Shown: positions 15,547 to 22,351 of the stretch, piece by piece
How the letters are laid out: each line of letters starts with the position of its first letter
How positions within the stretch are numbered: the first letter of the stretch is position 1
Origin: an uncultured Bacteroides sp.
Lineage (GTDB): Bacteria; Bacteroidota; Bacteroidia; Bacteroidales; Bacteroidaceae
NCBI GenBank assembly: GCA_900546645.1
Contig: URDR01000041.1
Span: 1 to 24,695, forward strand
Reading direction: 5' to 3'
Length of the DNA: 24,695 nt
The notes under the pieces: generated by a model
The model's input: only the letters and a program-made list of their open reading frames with translations
The model's database searches: none
What the model was told of the DNA's origin: nothing
Translations under genes and position numbers: made by a program

Positions 15547-17514
15547 TTATGCGTCAATATTGGCATAGGTTGCATTTTTTTCGATAAATTCACGGCGCGG
15601 AGCCACATCATCCCCCATTAACATGGAGAAGATATAATCGGCTTCAGCCGCATTTTCTATATTAATCTGCTTCAGCACACGGGTTTCCGGATTCATGGTA
15701 GTTTCCCAAAGCTGGTCGGCGTTCATTTCACCCAAACCTTTGTAACGCTGTGTGTGGATGCCTTGCTCACTTCCGTCTCCATATTTGCGGATGAAAGCAT
15801 CGCGTTCTTCGTCTCTATAGCAATATTCGCTGATTTTACCTTTGGTACATTTATACAACGGTGGGTTGGCAATGTACAAGTGTCCTGCCTGAATGATTTC
15901 GGGCATGTAGCGGTAGAACAGTGTCATGATAAGGGTGTCGATGTGAGAACCATCGACATCGGCATCGGTCATGATGATTACCTTATGATAACGCAGTTTG
16001 TCCAGATTGGCTTTCTTGCTGTTTTCTTCGTCACCATCTACCCCGAAGCGCACACCCAATGCCTGAATGATGTTGTTTACTTCATCGCTTTCAAAAGCTT
16101 TGTGCCACATGGCTTTTTCTACATTCAGAATTTTACCGCGCAAAGGCAAAATAGCTTGGAACTGACGGCTGCGGCCTTGCTTAGCCGAACCACCTGCAGA
16201 ATCACCCTCGACAAGGAAGAGTTCACACTCTTCAGCCACACGGCTGGAACAGTCGGCCAGTTTACCCGGTAATCCGCCTCCGCCCATCGGACTCTTGCGC
16301 TGTACAGACTCACGTGCCTTGCGTGCAGCGATACGTGCGGTAGCTGCCAGCACCACTTTATCAACAATAATCTTGGCTTCCTTGGGATGTTCTTCCAGAT
16401 AATAAGTCAACGCTTCACCTACTGCTTGGTTCACCGCACCGCTTACCTCATTGTTACCCAATTTGGTTTTGGTCTGTCCTTCAAACTGAGGCTCGCTCAC
16501 CTTCACCGAAATAACGGCAATCAGACCCTCACGGAAGTCTTCCCCTGAAATCTCTACCTTTGCCTTTTCAAGCGCCTTGCTTTCTTCGGCATATTTTTTC
16601 AGAACACGGGTCAAGGCTGTACGGAATCCAGCTTCATGCGTTCCTCCTTCAATGGTATTGATGTTATTTACATACGAGTGAAGGTTTTCACGGAAACCAG
16701 TGTTATACATGATGGCGCACTCAATGGGTACACCCTGCTTTTCTGTATTCAAATAGATAACATCGTCAATCAGCGGTGTGTTAGTAGAGTTCAGGAAACG
16801 CACGAACTCTTTCACTCCTTCTTCTGAATGGAACACTTCGCTCTTATACGAGCCGTCTTCTTCCTGTACGCGCTTATCGGTCAGCTTGATGGTAATCCCT
16901 TTATTCAGATAAGCCAGCTCACGCATACGTGCCTGAAGGATGTTATATTTATATTCGGTTACGGTAAAGATGCTGCCGTCGGGCCAAAAAGTCTGACGGG
17001 TTCCGGTGATATCGGTTGTACCTACTTCTTTTACCGAGTAAAGCGGTTTACCGCATTCATATTCTTGTTGATAGATTTTTCCGTTACGGAATACGTTGGT
17101 CGTCATGTGAGAAGACAAAGCGTTCACACACGAAACACCCACACCGTGCAATCCTCCGGATACTTTATACGAGCCCTTGTCGAACTTACCTCCGGCATGA
17201 AGGACGGTCATAACGACTTCAAGAGCTGATTTTTTTTCTTTCTCATGGTAGTCCACCGGGATACCACGACCGTTATCTTGTACGGTAATTGAATTATCTT
17301 CGTTAATGGTTACTTCTATATGGGTACAATAACCGGCGAGGGCTTCGTCAATCGAGTTGTCAACCACCTCGTACACCAAGTGGTGTAATCCTTTTTCGCT
17401 GATATCGCCGATATACATAGCGGGACGCTTGCGCACAGCTTCCAGTCCTTCCAATACTTGGATACTGCTCGCTGAGTAATTGCTTCCGCTGTTTGGGTTC
17501 AGTTCTTCGCTCAT
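15547..17514 (-). CDS. gyrB: DNA gyrase subunit B
   Basis: GyrB is the ATPase subunit of DNA gyrase, which introduces negative supercoils with GyrA. The 655-residue protein shows the GHKL ATPase motifs (EVVDNSIDEALAG, DNGRGIPVD, GLHGVGVSCVNALS), the QTKTKLGN segment of the transducer domain, the TOPRIM motif EGDSAGG with the later DADVDGSHI metal-binding triad, and the C-terminal QRYKGLGEMN. Length and these motifs fit GyrB; ParE is less likely but closely related. Start ATG 17514 agrees with the family (MSEELN, then YSASSIQVLEGLEAVRKRPAMYIG). It reads toward malQ and ends in its own terminator. Confidence 0.95.
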   Translation of the reverse strand: MSEELNPNSGSNYSASSIQVLEGLEAVRKRPAMYIGDISEKGLHHLVYEVVDNSIDEALAGYCTHIEVTINEDNSITVQDNGRGIPVDYHEKEKKSALEVVMTVLHAGGKFDKGSYKVSGGLHGVGVSCVNALSSHMTTNVFRNGKIYQQEYECGKPLYSVKEVGTTDITGTRQTFWPDGSIFTVTEYKYNILQARMRELAYLNKGITIKLTDKRVQEEDGSYKSEVFHSEEGVKEFVRFLNSTNTPLIDDVIYLNTEKQGVPIECAIMYNTGFRENLHSYVNNINTIEGGTHEAGFRTALTRVLKKYAEESKALEKAKVEISGEDFREGLIAVISVKVSEPQFEGQTKTKLGNNEVSGAVNQAVGEALTYYLEEHPKEAKIIVDKVVLAATARIAARKARESVQRKSPMGGGGLPGKLADCSSRVAEECELFLVEGDSAGGSAKQGRSRQFQAILPLRGKILNVEKAMWHKAFESDEVNNIIQALGVRFGVDGDEENSKKANLDKLRYHKVIIMTDADVDGSHIDTLIMTLFYRYMPEIIQAGHLYIANPPLYKCTKGKISEYCYRDEERDAFIRKYGDGSEQGIHTQRYKGLGEMNADQLWETTMNPETRVLKQINIENAAEADYIFSMLMGDDVAPRREFIEKNATYANIDA

Positions 17515-17538
17515 TGTTTTCTAAAAGTTTTAAGTGTT

Positions 17539-17546
17539 CAAAGATA
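17539..17546 (-). promoter_or_regulatory. Candidate -7 element of the gyrB promoter
   Basis: On the minus strand TATCTTTG matches TAnnTTTG, 24 bp before the gyrB ATG, so the leader would be short. A -33 TTTG at the ideal distance is not evident. Confidence 0.65.
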
Positions 17547-17585
17547 ATGAAAAACTCCGATATAACCTCTTTTTCTGCATTTATA

Positions 17586-17634
17586 TTATACAAACTTTTA
17601 ATCTTATACAACCGGATGCACCTATTTTATACAA
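17586..17634. repeat. Three direct TTATACAA repeats upstream of gyrB
   Basis: TTATACAA occurs at 17586-17593, 17604-17611 and 17627-17634 (spacings 18 and 23). Two copies continue with another A and C. On the gyrB strand they read TTGTATAA, about 40-90 bp upstream of the -7 element. They could be regulator sites or only AT-rich chance repeats. Confidence 0.5.
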
Positions 17635-17750
17635 ACTCACATACAGCCTCATCCTATGACACTACAACTAAAAACCGTGTGGAAATACTTGACATCAAAT
17701 ACTTAAATCAGCAGATTAATATATACTACTTTTAGCATTAATCGTTATAT

Positions 17751-17897
17751 TTGCAGAAAGAAGCACCATTCACGTCACACATACGCAACGCCATTGCGTT
17801 TGCCAAAGCTCCGACACAAGGACAGGACATATTCCACTATGCCCCTAAATCAGCCGGAGCAGAAGATTATATGAGAGTGTATGCAATGGGTTACTGA
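17751..17897 (+). pseudogene. C-terminal relic resembling a ParA/Soj-family ATPase
   Basis: A frame without an ATG runs from a stop at 17739-17741 to TGA at 17895-17897. It reads KEAPFTSHIRNAIAFAKAP, then TQGQDIFHYAPKSAGAEDYM. This resembles the C-terminus of ParA partition ATPases from Bacteroides plasmids and conjugative elements, where an IRxN...A.AP..G.DIF.YAP.S.GA.DY pattern is typical. Only about 48 codons remain and the ATPase motifs are absent. I take it as a fragment left by a lost mobile element. The family assignment is from memory of the pattern and is moderately uncertain. Confidence 0.5.
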
Positions 17898-17919
17898 CAA
17901 GAGAAATACTTAAAAGCAC

Positions 17920-18144
17920 ATGGAAACTAAAATCAAAGACAAGATAGAATATATTGTGATTTGCATATCAGAGTTTGCCAAGAGACACAGACTCACACTG
18001 CCGCAGTCATTCAACTATCTAAAACGTTGGGGAGGAATAGATTTTCTTGATAAAGGATATGAGGTTGAACATCTGTTCTCCATTGAAGATGCTGTAGATG
18101 ATTTAGCAGACTACTGCAAAAGGCAGGGAGGGCAGTTGGCATGA
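17920..18144 (+). CDS. DUF3791-family small protein (first copy)
   Basis: The 74-residue protein has the DUF3791 pattern: IEYIVICISEFAKRH, LPQSFNYLKRWGGIDFL, then EHLFSIEDAVDDLADYCKRQGG. It is probably a small helical cytoplasmic protein. DUF3791 genes are typically found next to DUF3990 genes, as here. The stop overlaps the next start (ATGA), a sign of translational coupling. Its role is unknown; by its position it could be an antitoxin or a partner of the DUF3990 protein. Confidence 0.85.
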   Translation: METKIKDKIEYIVICISEFAKRHRLTLPQSFNYLKRWGGIDFLDKGYEVEHLFSIEDAVDDLADYCKRQGGQLA

Positions 18145-18614
18145 TACTCTATCACGGTTCGAATCAGGATATAAAGGAAATAGACCTGACAAAGACACGC
18201 CCCAACAAGGATTTCGGACTGGGCTTTTATCTGACAGAGGACAAGGAACAAGCCATGAAAATGGCGGAACAGAAAGTCATACAGTCAGGCGGAAGACCAA
18301 CTGTTAATGTGTACGAATTTGATGAAATCCATCTGTCGGACAATGAGCTGAATGTAAAGAGATTTGAAGGCTATACCGAGGAATGGGCAAGATTCATCTT
18401 AGCCAACCGAAACCGGGAAAGCCGGACAAAGATACATGACTATGACATTGTGATAGGGGCTATCGCTGATGACAAGGTGGGAGTACAGTTGTTCCGGTAT
18501 ATGAAGCAGTATATCGACCTGCCTACCTTAGTGAAGAACTTGCAGTTCGTAAGACTGACTACCCAGTATTATTTCGGAACGGAACGGGCAATCAAATTAT
18601 TGAAGAAGCTATGA
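18141..18614 (+). CDS. DUF3990-family protein, ADP-ribosyltransferase-like
   Basis: The 157-residue protein begins MILYHGSNQDIKEID. Conserved blocks of DUF3990 are visible: YHGS with His5, DFGLGFYLTED with Tyr30, EEWARFILANR (80-90), HDYDIVIGAIADDKV (99-113) and a final TTQYYFGTERAIKLL with Gln142. The order YHG, then GFY.T, then a late polar residue resembles the three-motif core of ADP-ribosyltransferase folds, to which DUF3990 is related. This suggests NAD-dependent modification of a protein, nucleic acid or small molecule, but no activity is proven here. It overlaps both neighbours by 4 bp, so all are made from one mRNA. Confidence 0.88.
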   Translation: MILYHGSNQDIKEIDLTKTRPNKDFGLGFYLTEDKEQAMKMAEQKVIQSGGRPTVNVYEFDEIHLSDNELNVKRFEGYTEEWARFILANRNRESRTKIHDYDIVIGAIADDKVGVQLFRYMKQYIDLPTLVKNLQFVRLTTQYYFGTERAIKLLKKL

Positions 18615-18847
18615 CAGACGATGAACAATTCATGATAGAGTGCATCACCACCGAACTGACGGAATATGTGATGCGTGATTACCATATCGGAATGAAAGAA
18701 GCTTTGGATATGGTCTATAACTCAGTAACCTATTCAAAGCTGCTCAACACAAACAGCGGGTTATATTATCAAAGTCCTCTGCTAATCTATGACATATTCA
18801 AAGAAGAACAGGTCAACAACGGGAAAAAGGAACATGAAAATGGCTAA
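18611..18847 (+). CDS. DUF3791-family small protein (second copy)
   Basis: The 78-residue protein reads MTDDEQFMIECITTELTEY, then HIGMKEALDMVYNSVTYSKL and GLYYQSPLLIYDIF. This is the second recurring form of the DUF3791-like partner, with the pattern ALD.VYNS.TY.KL....GLYYQSP. It is unlike the first copy in detail, so the two are diverged paralogues or separate partners. It starts at the ATGA overlap with the DUF3990 gene and ends inside the next small frame. The function is unknown. Confidence 0.82.
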   Translation: MTDDEQFMIECITTELTEYVMRDYHIGMKEALDMVYNSVTYSKLLNTNSGLYYQSPLLIYDIFKEEQVNNGKKEHENG

Positions 18848-19013
18848 TAAAAGAAATTCAATTCATCAAATATCTTGCAAACATCCTGTTCCAGACTCCT
18901 TCTTATGGATATTCTACTATCAAAATTGCATCAAATATGAAAAAGACAATATGCCATTAGAAAAGATAGCAGAATATACCAATCTTCCTGTGCAAATAAT
19001 AAAAGCTCTTTAA
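18834..19013 (+). CDS. Small hypothetical protein, last gene of the DUF3990 cassette
   Basis: ATG 18834 (or 18840) gives 59 (or 57) residues and overlaps the preceding gene by 14 (or 8) bp. The N-terminus is basic (MANKRNS). The middle is aromatic (FLWIFYYQNCIKYEKD). The end PLEKIAEYTNLPVQIIKAL has the shape of a helix-turn-helix, as in the C-terminal tails of Rpn/PD-(D/E)XK nuclease-type proteins. I do not recognize the whole protein. It may be a fourth component or a fragment of a larger gene. It is followed at once by a strong terminator, which supports its place in the operon. Confidence 0.55.
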   Translation: MKMANKRNSIHQISCKHPVPDSFLWIFYYQNCIKYEKDNMPLEKIAEYTNLPVQIIKAL

Positions 19014-19018
19014 AAAGT

Positions 19019-19055
19019 CCCCTCTCTTACCCTGCCAAATAAGAGAGGGGATTTT
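19019..19055 (+). terminator. Rho-independent terminator of the DUF3791/DUF3990 cassette
   Basis: CCCCTCTCTTA (19019-19029) and TAAGAGAGGGG (19040-19050) form a perfect 11-bp stem with a 10-nt loop, followed by ATTTTATA. An A-rich stretch on the left can extend the pairing, so the element may work in both directions. Confidence 0.9.
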
Positions 19056-19118
19056 ATACATTATCCGGCTTACCTAAATGCCGTTATATTAGAGCCAAAA
19101 CCTTATTGCTGGCTGCGC

Positions 19119-19212
19119 AAACTCAAAATCGCGGTGTGAATTGCAGAAACCACACTGTGACCTGTAAAAATCACAGTGTGACCTGTAAAAATCACAGTGT
19201 GGTTTTGAGTTT
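19119..19212. repeat. Nested tandem and inverted repeat element before the response regulator
   Basis: Two 21-bp direct repeats (19151-19171 and 19172-19192) differ at one base and each starts with a CACANTGTG palindrome. A third palindrome, CACAGTGTG, begins at 19193. The whole is framed by AAACTCAAAA (19119-19128) and TTTTGAGTTT (19203-19212), an exact 10-bp inverted repeat; inside it ACCACACTGTGA (19149-19160) mirrors TCACAGTGTGGT (19192-19203). A further degenerate unit, GCGGTGTGAA, lies at 19131-19140. It is about 110-200 bp upstream of the -7 element at 19315. Confidence 0.9.
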
Positions 19213-19314
19213 CCGCCGGAAGAAACCTACTTTCTTCCAAGCATTACGGAAAGTTTATACCTGCTGTGCGAAACTTTCAAAGCCAAACGGTAAACGGGTT
19301 TCCGCCTTTTTAGC

Positions 19315-19322
19315 TACCTTTG
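19315..19322 (+). promoter_or_regulatory. Candidate -7 element for the sigma-54 regulator operon
   Basis: TACCTTTG matches TAnnTTTG and lies 25 bp before the ATG at 19348. No good -33 TTTG is visible. The regulator itself therefore appears to be made from the primary sigma factor and not from a sigma-54 promoter. Confidence 0.65.
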
Positions 19323-19347
19323 CCCTCAATCAAAAAAATGAAATATC

Positions 19348-20727
19348 ATGGCCAAACAAGGAACCCTGCTCGTGGTAGACGACAACCGGAACATTCTGAC
19401 TTCACTTCAATACCTGCTGAATGAGTACTTTGAACGAGTACTGACGCTTTCATCGCCTGTCACAATCCCGACTCTGATGCGCAAGGAAGATATTCACGTG
19501 GTATTGCTCGACATGAATTTTTCTTCGGGCATTAACAGTGGGAATGAAGGACTGTACTGGCTCCGTGAAATCAAGAGAATCCAGCCTCAGACACAGGTCG
19601 TACTCTTTACGGCTTATGCAGACATCAACCTGGCTGTAACCGGTATCAAAGAGGGGGCTTCCGACTTTGTGGTCAAGCCGTGGGAAAACGATAAGCTGGT
19701 ACAAGCTCTGCAAGAGGCTTATCACAAAACCCAACCTAAAACCGGGAAAAAGAAAACTGCGGTTTCAAACAATGCATCTGACAGCGACAAGAATAAGATG
19801 TATTGGGGAAATTCACCAGTGATACAGCCTCTGCGCATGCTGGTGGAAAAGGTAAGTTCAACAGATGCCAATATCTTGATTACCGGTGAAAACGGTACCG
19901 GAAAAGATATGCTGGCAAGGGAAATCCACCGACTTTCCAACCGGAGAAACGAGGCTATGGTGAGCGTGGATATGGGAGCCATTACCGAATCGCTGTTTGA
20001 GAGTGAGCTGTTCGGTCATGTGAAAGGTTCGTTTACCGATGCTCATGCCGACCGGATAGGGCGGTTTGAAGCTGCCGACGGAGGAACGCTCTTTCTTGAT
20101 GAAATAGCCAACTTGCCTTATCATCTTCAGGCAAAGTTATTGACAGCCATTCAGAAGCGGTGTTTCATCAAGGTGGGAAGCAATACGCCGCAAGCTACCA
20201 ATATCCGGCTGATTTGTGCCACGAACCGCGACTTGGAGGAAATGGTGCGCCAAGGGGAGTTCCGCGAAGACTTGCTTTACCGCATCAATACCATCCATCT
20301 GCATATCCCTGCCTTGCGCGAGCGTAAAGAAGACATCTTGCCGTTGGCAAACCGCTTCCTCAAACAATACAGCGCACAGTACGGCAGAACGGTGGAAAAG
20401 CTTTCAGCTGAAACCGAACACCGTTTGACCGAATATCCCTGGTATGGCAATATACGTGAACTGCAACATACCATCGAAAAAGCTGTGATTCTTTCTGAGG
20501 GGAAAGAGTTGCAGGCTGAAACACTGCAGTTCTCACATGCACATCCGATAGGCGAAACGACACAACCGGAGCAAAAGCATATCCCTTTTCAGACGCTGGA
20601 CGAGATGGAGTGTAGCCTGGTGAAAAGCGCAATCGACCAATGCAACGGAAACTTGTCGCAAGCCGCAGCTCAGTTAGGAATTACCCGGCAGACGCTTTAC
20701 AATAAAATGAAACGATATGGGCTCTAA
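19348..20727 (+). CDS. NtrC-family sigma-54-dependent response regulator
   Basis: The 459-residue protein activates sigma-54 promoters when phosphorylated. Its receiver domain has the acidic pair Asp11-Asp12, phospho-acceptor Asp55 (VVLLDMN) and Lys110 (VVKPW). The AAA+ domain follows (about 148-385), with Walker A GENGTGKD (180-187), Walker B TLFLDEI (247-253), and a sigma-54 contact loop reading GSFTDA (227-232) in place of GAFTGA. A Fis-type helix-turn-helix closes the protein (about 434-456, NLSQAAAQLGITRQTLYNKMK). The kinase gene overlaps its end by 11 bp. The only sigma-54-like promoter I see in the window is at 3174, ahead of the TolC-like operon, which makes that a candidate target. 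Confidence 0.95.
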   Translation: MAKQGTLLVVDDNRNILTSLQYLLNEYFERVLTLSSPVTIPTLMRKEDIHVVLLDMNFSSGINSGNEGLYWLREIKRIQPQTQVVLFTAYADINLAVTGIKEGASDFVVKPWENDKLVQALQEAYHKTQPKTGKKKTAVSNNASDSDKNKMYWGNSPVIQPLRMLVEKVSSTDANILITGENGTGKDMLAREIHRLSNRRNEAMVSVDMGAITESLFESELFGHVKGSFTDAHADRIGRFEAADGGTLFLDEIANLPYHLQAKLLTAIQKRCFIKVGSNTPQATNIRLICATNRDLEEMVRQGEFREDLLYRINTIHLHIPALRERKEDILPLANRFLKQYSAQYGRTVEKLSAETEHRLTEYPWYGNIRELQHTIEKAVILSEGKELQAETLQFSHAHPIGETTQPEQKHIPFQTLDEMECSLVKSAIDQCNGNLSQAAAQLGITRQTLYNKMKRYGL

Positions 20728-22021
20728 ATGGATGTTTTCAACTCTTGCAAGAGTTGTTCTGATTATCGCTGGAGTCGCTTTGCTGACACTGGGATTAAGC
20801 CAAGTACGGGTACCGTTTCTCCTTGTTGGTACCGGCTGCCTTGGGGCTTCGATCGGTTTGTTTTTCCGCACTCAAAAGCAACTGCGTGAAAAAAGTTTTC
20901 TGATGCTTGAAGCCATCCGGAACCGGGACTACTCCTTCCGCTTGCCTACGTATGGATTTACCGGAGGAGAACGTATCTTACAGGATACACTGAATCAATT
21001 TGGCGCACTGATGGGTGAACAAAAGCAGTTTATGGAACAGCGTGAACGCTTTTATGAACAGATTTTATCAAGCGTAACTTCAGGCATTGTGGTCTTAGAC
21101 GAGCAGATGAAAATCATCCAGACTAATCCTACGGCTTCCCGGTTATTGGGGCTTCCGGCTCTGGGTACATTGCAGCAGCTGGAACGTTATGGCGCTGACA
21201 TTCCGGATATGCTGCGCTCTTTAACAGCCGGAAGAAGATGCAACCTACAATATGCCACAACAAAGGGAGAGGTTCATTTATCGGTACAGGCTTCTATCAT
21301 GCAACTGGGAAACCAGAAGGTGAAAATTCTTGCTTTTAATGATATACGAAATGAACTGGATGCAAAAGAGTTAGACTCATGGGTGAAGCTGACGCGCGTT
21401 CTGACACATGAAATTATGAATTCGATAGCTCCGATTTCATCTTTGAGCGAAACTTTCCTTCAACGAAAGGATGTAATAGATACTCCGCTATACGACGGGA
21501 TACGTGCCATTCATGATACTTCTGCCGGACTCATCTCGTTTGTAGACAGTTACCGCAAGTTTTCTTCTTTACAGAAACCGGCACCAGAACCTTTCTATCT
21601 CTATGACTTGATTTCACAAATACAAGAGTTGCATATCATCCCCCGGCAAATTACCTTTTCTCTCCAAATTGAGCCTGAAGATTTGATGATTTATGCCGAC
21701 CCGAACTTGATACGCCAGGTCATCATTAACTTAATAAAAAATGCAGTGCAAGCCATTACTTCGGCTACCGGGAAGATTCATCTTCGTGCCTACAGTACAG
21801 CCGAAGAGCATGTTTTGATTTATATCAGCAATGACGGAATGATTATTCCGGAAGCGGAGGCAGAAGAGATTTTCGTTCCTTTCTTTACTACAAAAAAAGA
21901 GGGAAGCGGCATCGGACTGTCGCTTTCTCGACAAATCATGAAGCTGTCGGGCGGAAGTATCAGTTTGCTTCGCCCCGGTACGAACGGATGGAATACTACG
22001 TTTGTTCTTGAATTTGAATAA
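20717..22021 (+). CDS. NtrB/AtoS-like sensor histidine kinase, partner of the upstream regulator
   Basis: The 434-residue protein has two N-terminal membrane helices (about 9-29 and 33-50) joined by a very short loop, so there is no periplasmic sensor domain. A linker and a PAS-like domain (about 110-205, SGIVVLDEQMKIIQTNPTASRLLG) follow, then HisKA with His231 in LTHEIMNSIAPI and a HATPase with NLIKNAVQAI (Asn342), PFFTTKKEGSGIGLSLSRQI and a final GWNTTFVLEF. This is the pattern of NtrB-type kinases. The start overlaps the regulator gene by 11 bp, so the two are translated together. The signal is likely sensed in the membrane or cytoplasm. Confidence 0.94.
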   Translation: MGSKWMFSTLARVVLIIAGVALLTLGLSQVRVPFLLVGTGCLGASIGLFFRTQKQLREKSFLMLEAIRNRDYSFRLPTYGFTGGERILQDTLNQFGALMGEQKQFMEQRERFYEQILSSVTSGIVVLDEQMKIIQTNPTASRLLGLPALGTLQQLERYGADIPDMLRSLTAGRRCNLQYATTKGEVHLSVQASIMQLGNQKVKILAFNDIRNELDAKELDSWVKLTRVLTHEIMNSIAPISSLSETFLQRKDVIDTPLYDGIRAIHDTSAGLISFVDSYRKFSSLQKPAPEPFYLYDLISQIQELHIIPRQITFSLQIEPEDLMIYADPNLIRQVIINLIKNAVQAITSATGKIHLRAYSTAEEHVLIYISNDGMIIPEAEAEEIFVPFFTTKKEGSGIGLSLSRQIMKLSGGSISLLRPGTNGWNTTFVLEFE

Positions 22022-22351
22022 GCGTAGAGCAATCTGTTCTTTTTTAGAAGCAGTGATGTTTTTTAGGGCTGTAAGCGTATTTTATTAAAGTCGCGACAGA
22101 AAGATAAAAGAGCTGCATGAATACTGCAGACAGTGCATGCAACAAGCTGAAAAATCGGTCCGGCAACCCTTTTAAAGCAGTAACAAGAAGGTTTTCTCAA
22201 AGTGCCAGTGACCTGTATGTTCAAGTTTCGACAATAAAAATGAAGTGAGCCGTATCATCCATACAGCTCACTTCATTTTTATATCAGTATTGATCTATGA
22301 AGCTAAACTTCAGTTAAGATCCATTCCGACTATCCGTGCTGACAAACTTGA
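22022..22351. other. 330-bp intergenic region between convergent kinase and GH43 genes
   Basis: The only clear structure is the hairpin at 22234-22282. The rest shows no promoter, RNA or gene that I can support. A 43-codon ATG frame at 22117-22248 ends inside the hairpin and is not family-like. Confidence 0.65.
22234..22282. terminator. Bidirectional terminator between the kinase and GH43 genes
   Basis: A perfect 17-bp inverted repeat, ATAAAAATGAAGTGAGC (22234-22250) and GCTCACTTCATTTTTAT (22266-22282), encloses a 15-nt loop. A/T runs at both ends provide a U tract in either direction, which suits the convergent gene arrangement. Confidence 0.9.

Larger units (their letters stand above)
17515..17919. 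other. 405-bp AT-rich region between gyrB and the accessory cassette
   Basis: It contains the gyrB promoter element (17539-17546), three TTATACAA repeats (17586-17634), a TATATTTG motif on the plus strand (17746-17753, a possible -7 element for the cassette) and a ParA-like C-terminal relic. These are listed separately. Nothing else is recognizable. Confidence 0.7.
19014..19347. other. 334-bp non-coding region before the response regulator
   Basis: It holds the cassette terminator (19019-19055), the complex repeat element (19119-19212) and the regulator promoter (19315-19322), listed separately. TTTCCGCC occurs twice (19211-19218 and 19299-19306). A 90-codon frame from 19106 crosses all this and is not considered real. 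Confidence 0.7.

Noticed and set aside
17360..17611. 83-codon minus-strand frame overlapping the gyrB start
   Set aside because: It is a different frame of the gyrB 5' end and its promoter, without family features.
19151..19202. CRISPR array
   Set aside because: The 21-bp units are directly adjacent without spacers, and no cas gene is present.
19106..19378. 90-codon frame across the repeat block
   Set aside because: Its repeated peptide (CKNHSVT) is only the translation of the 21-bp DNA repeat, and it runs across the regulator promoter and start.
22117..22248. 43-codon frame between the kinase and GH43 genes
   Set aside because: It ends inside the terminator hairpin, has no recognizable features and no promoter motif.
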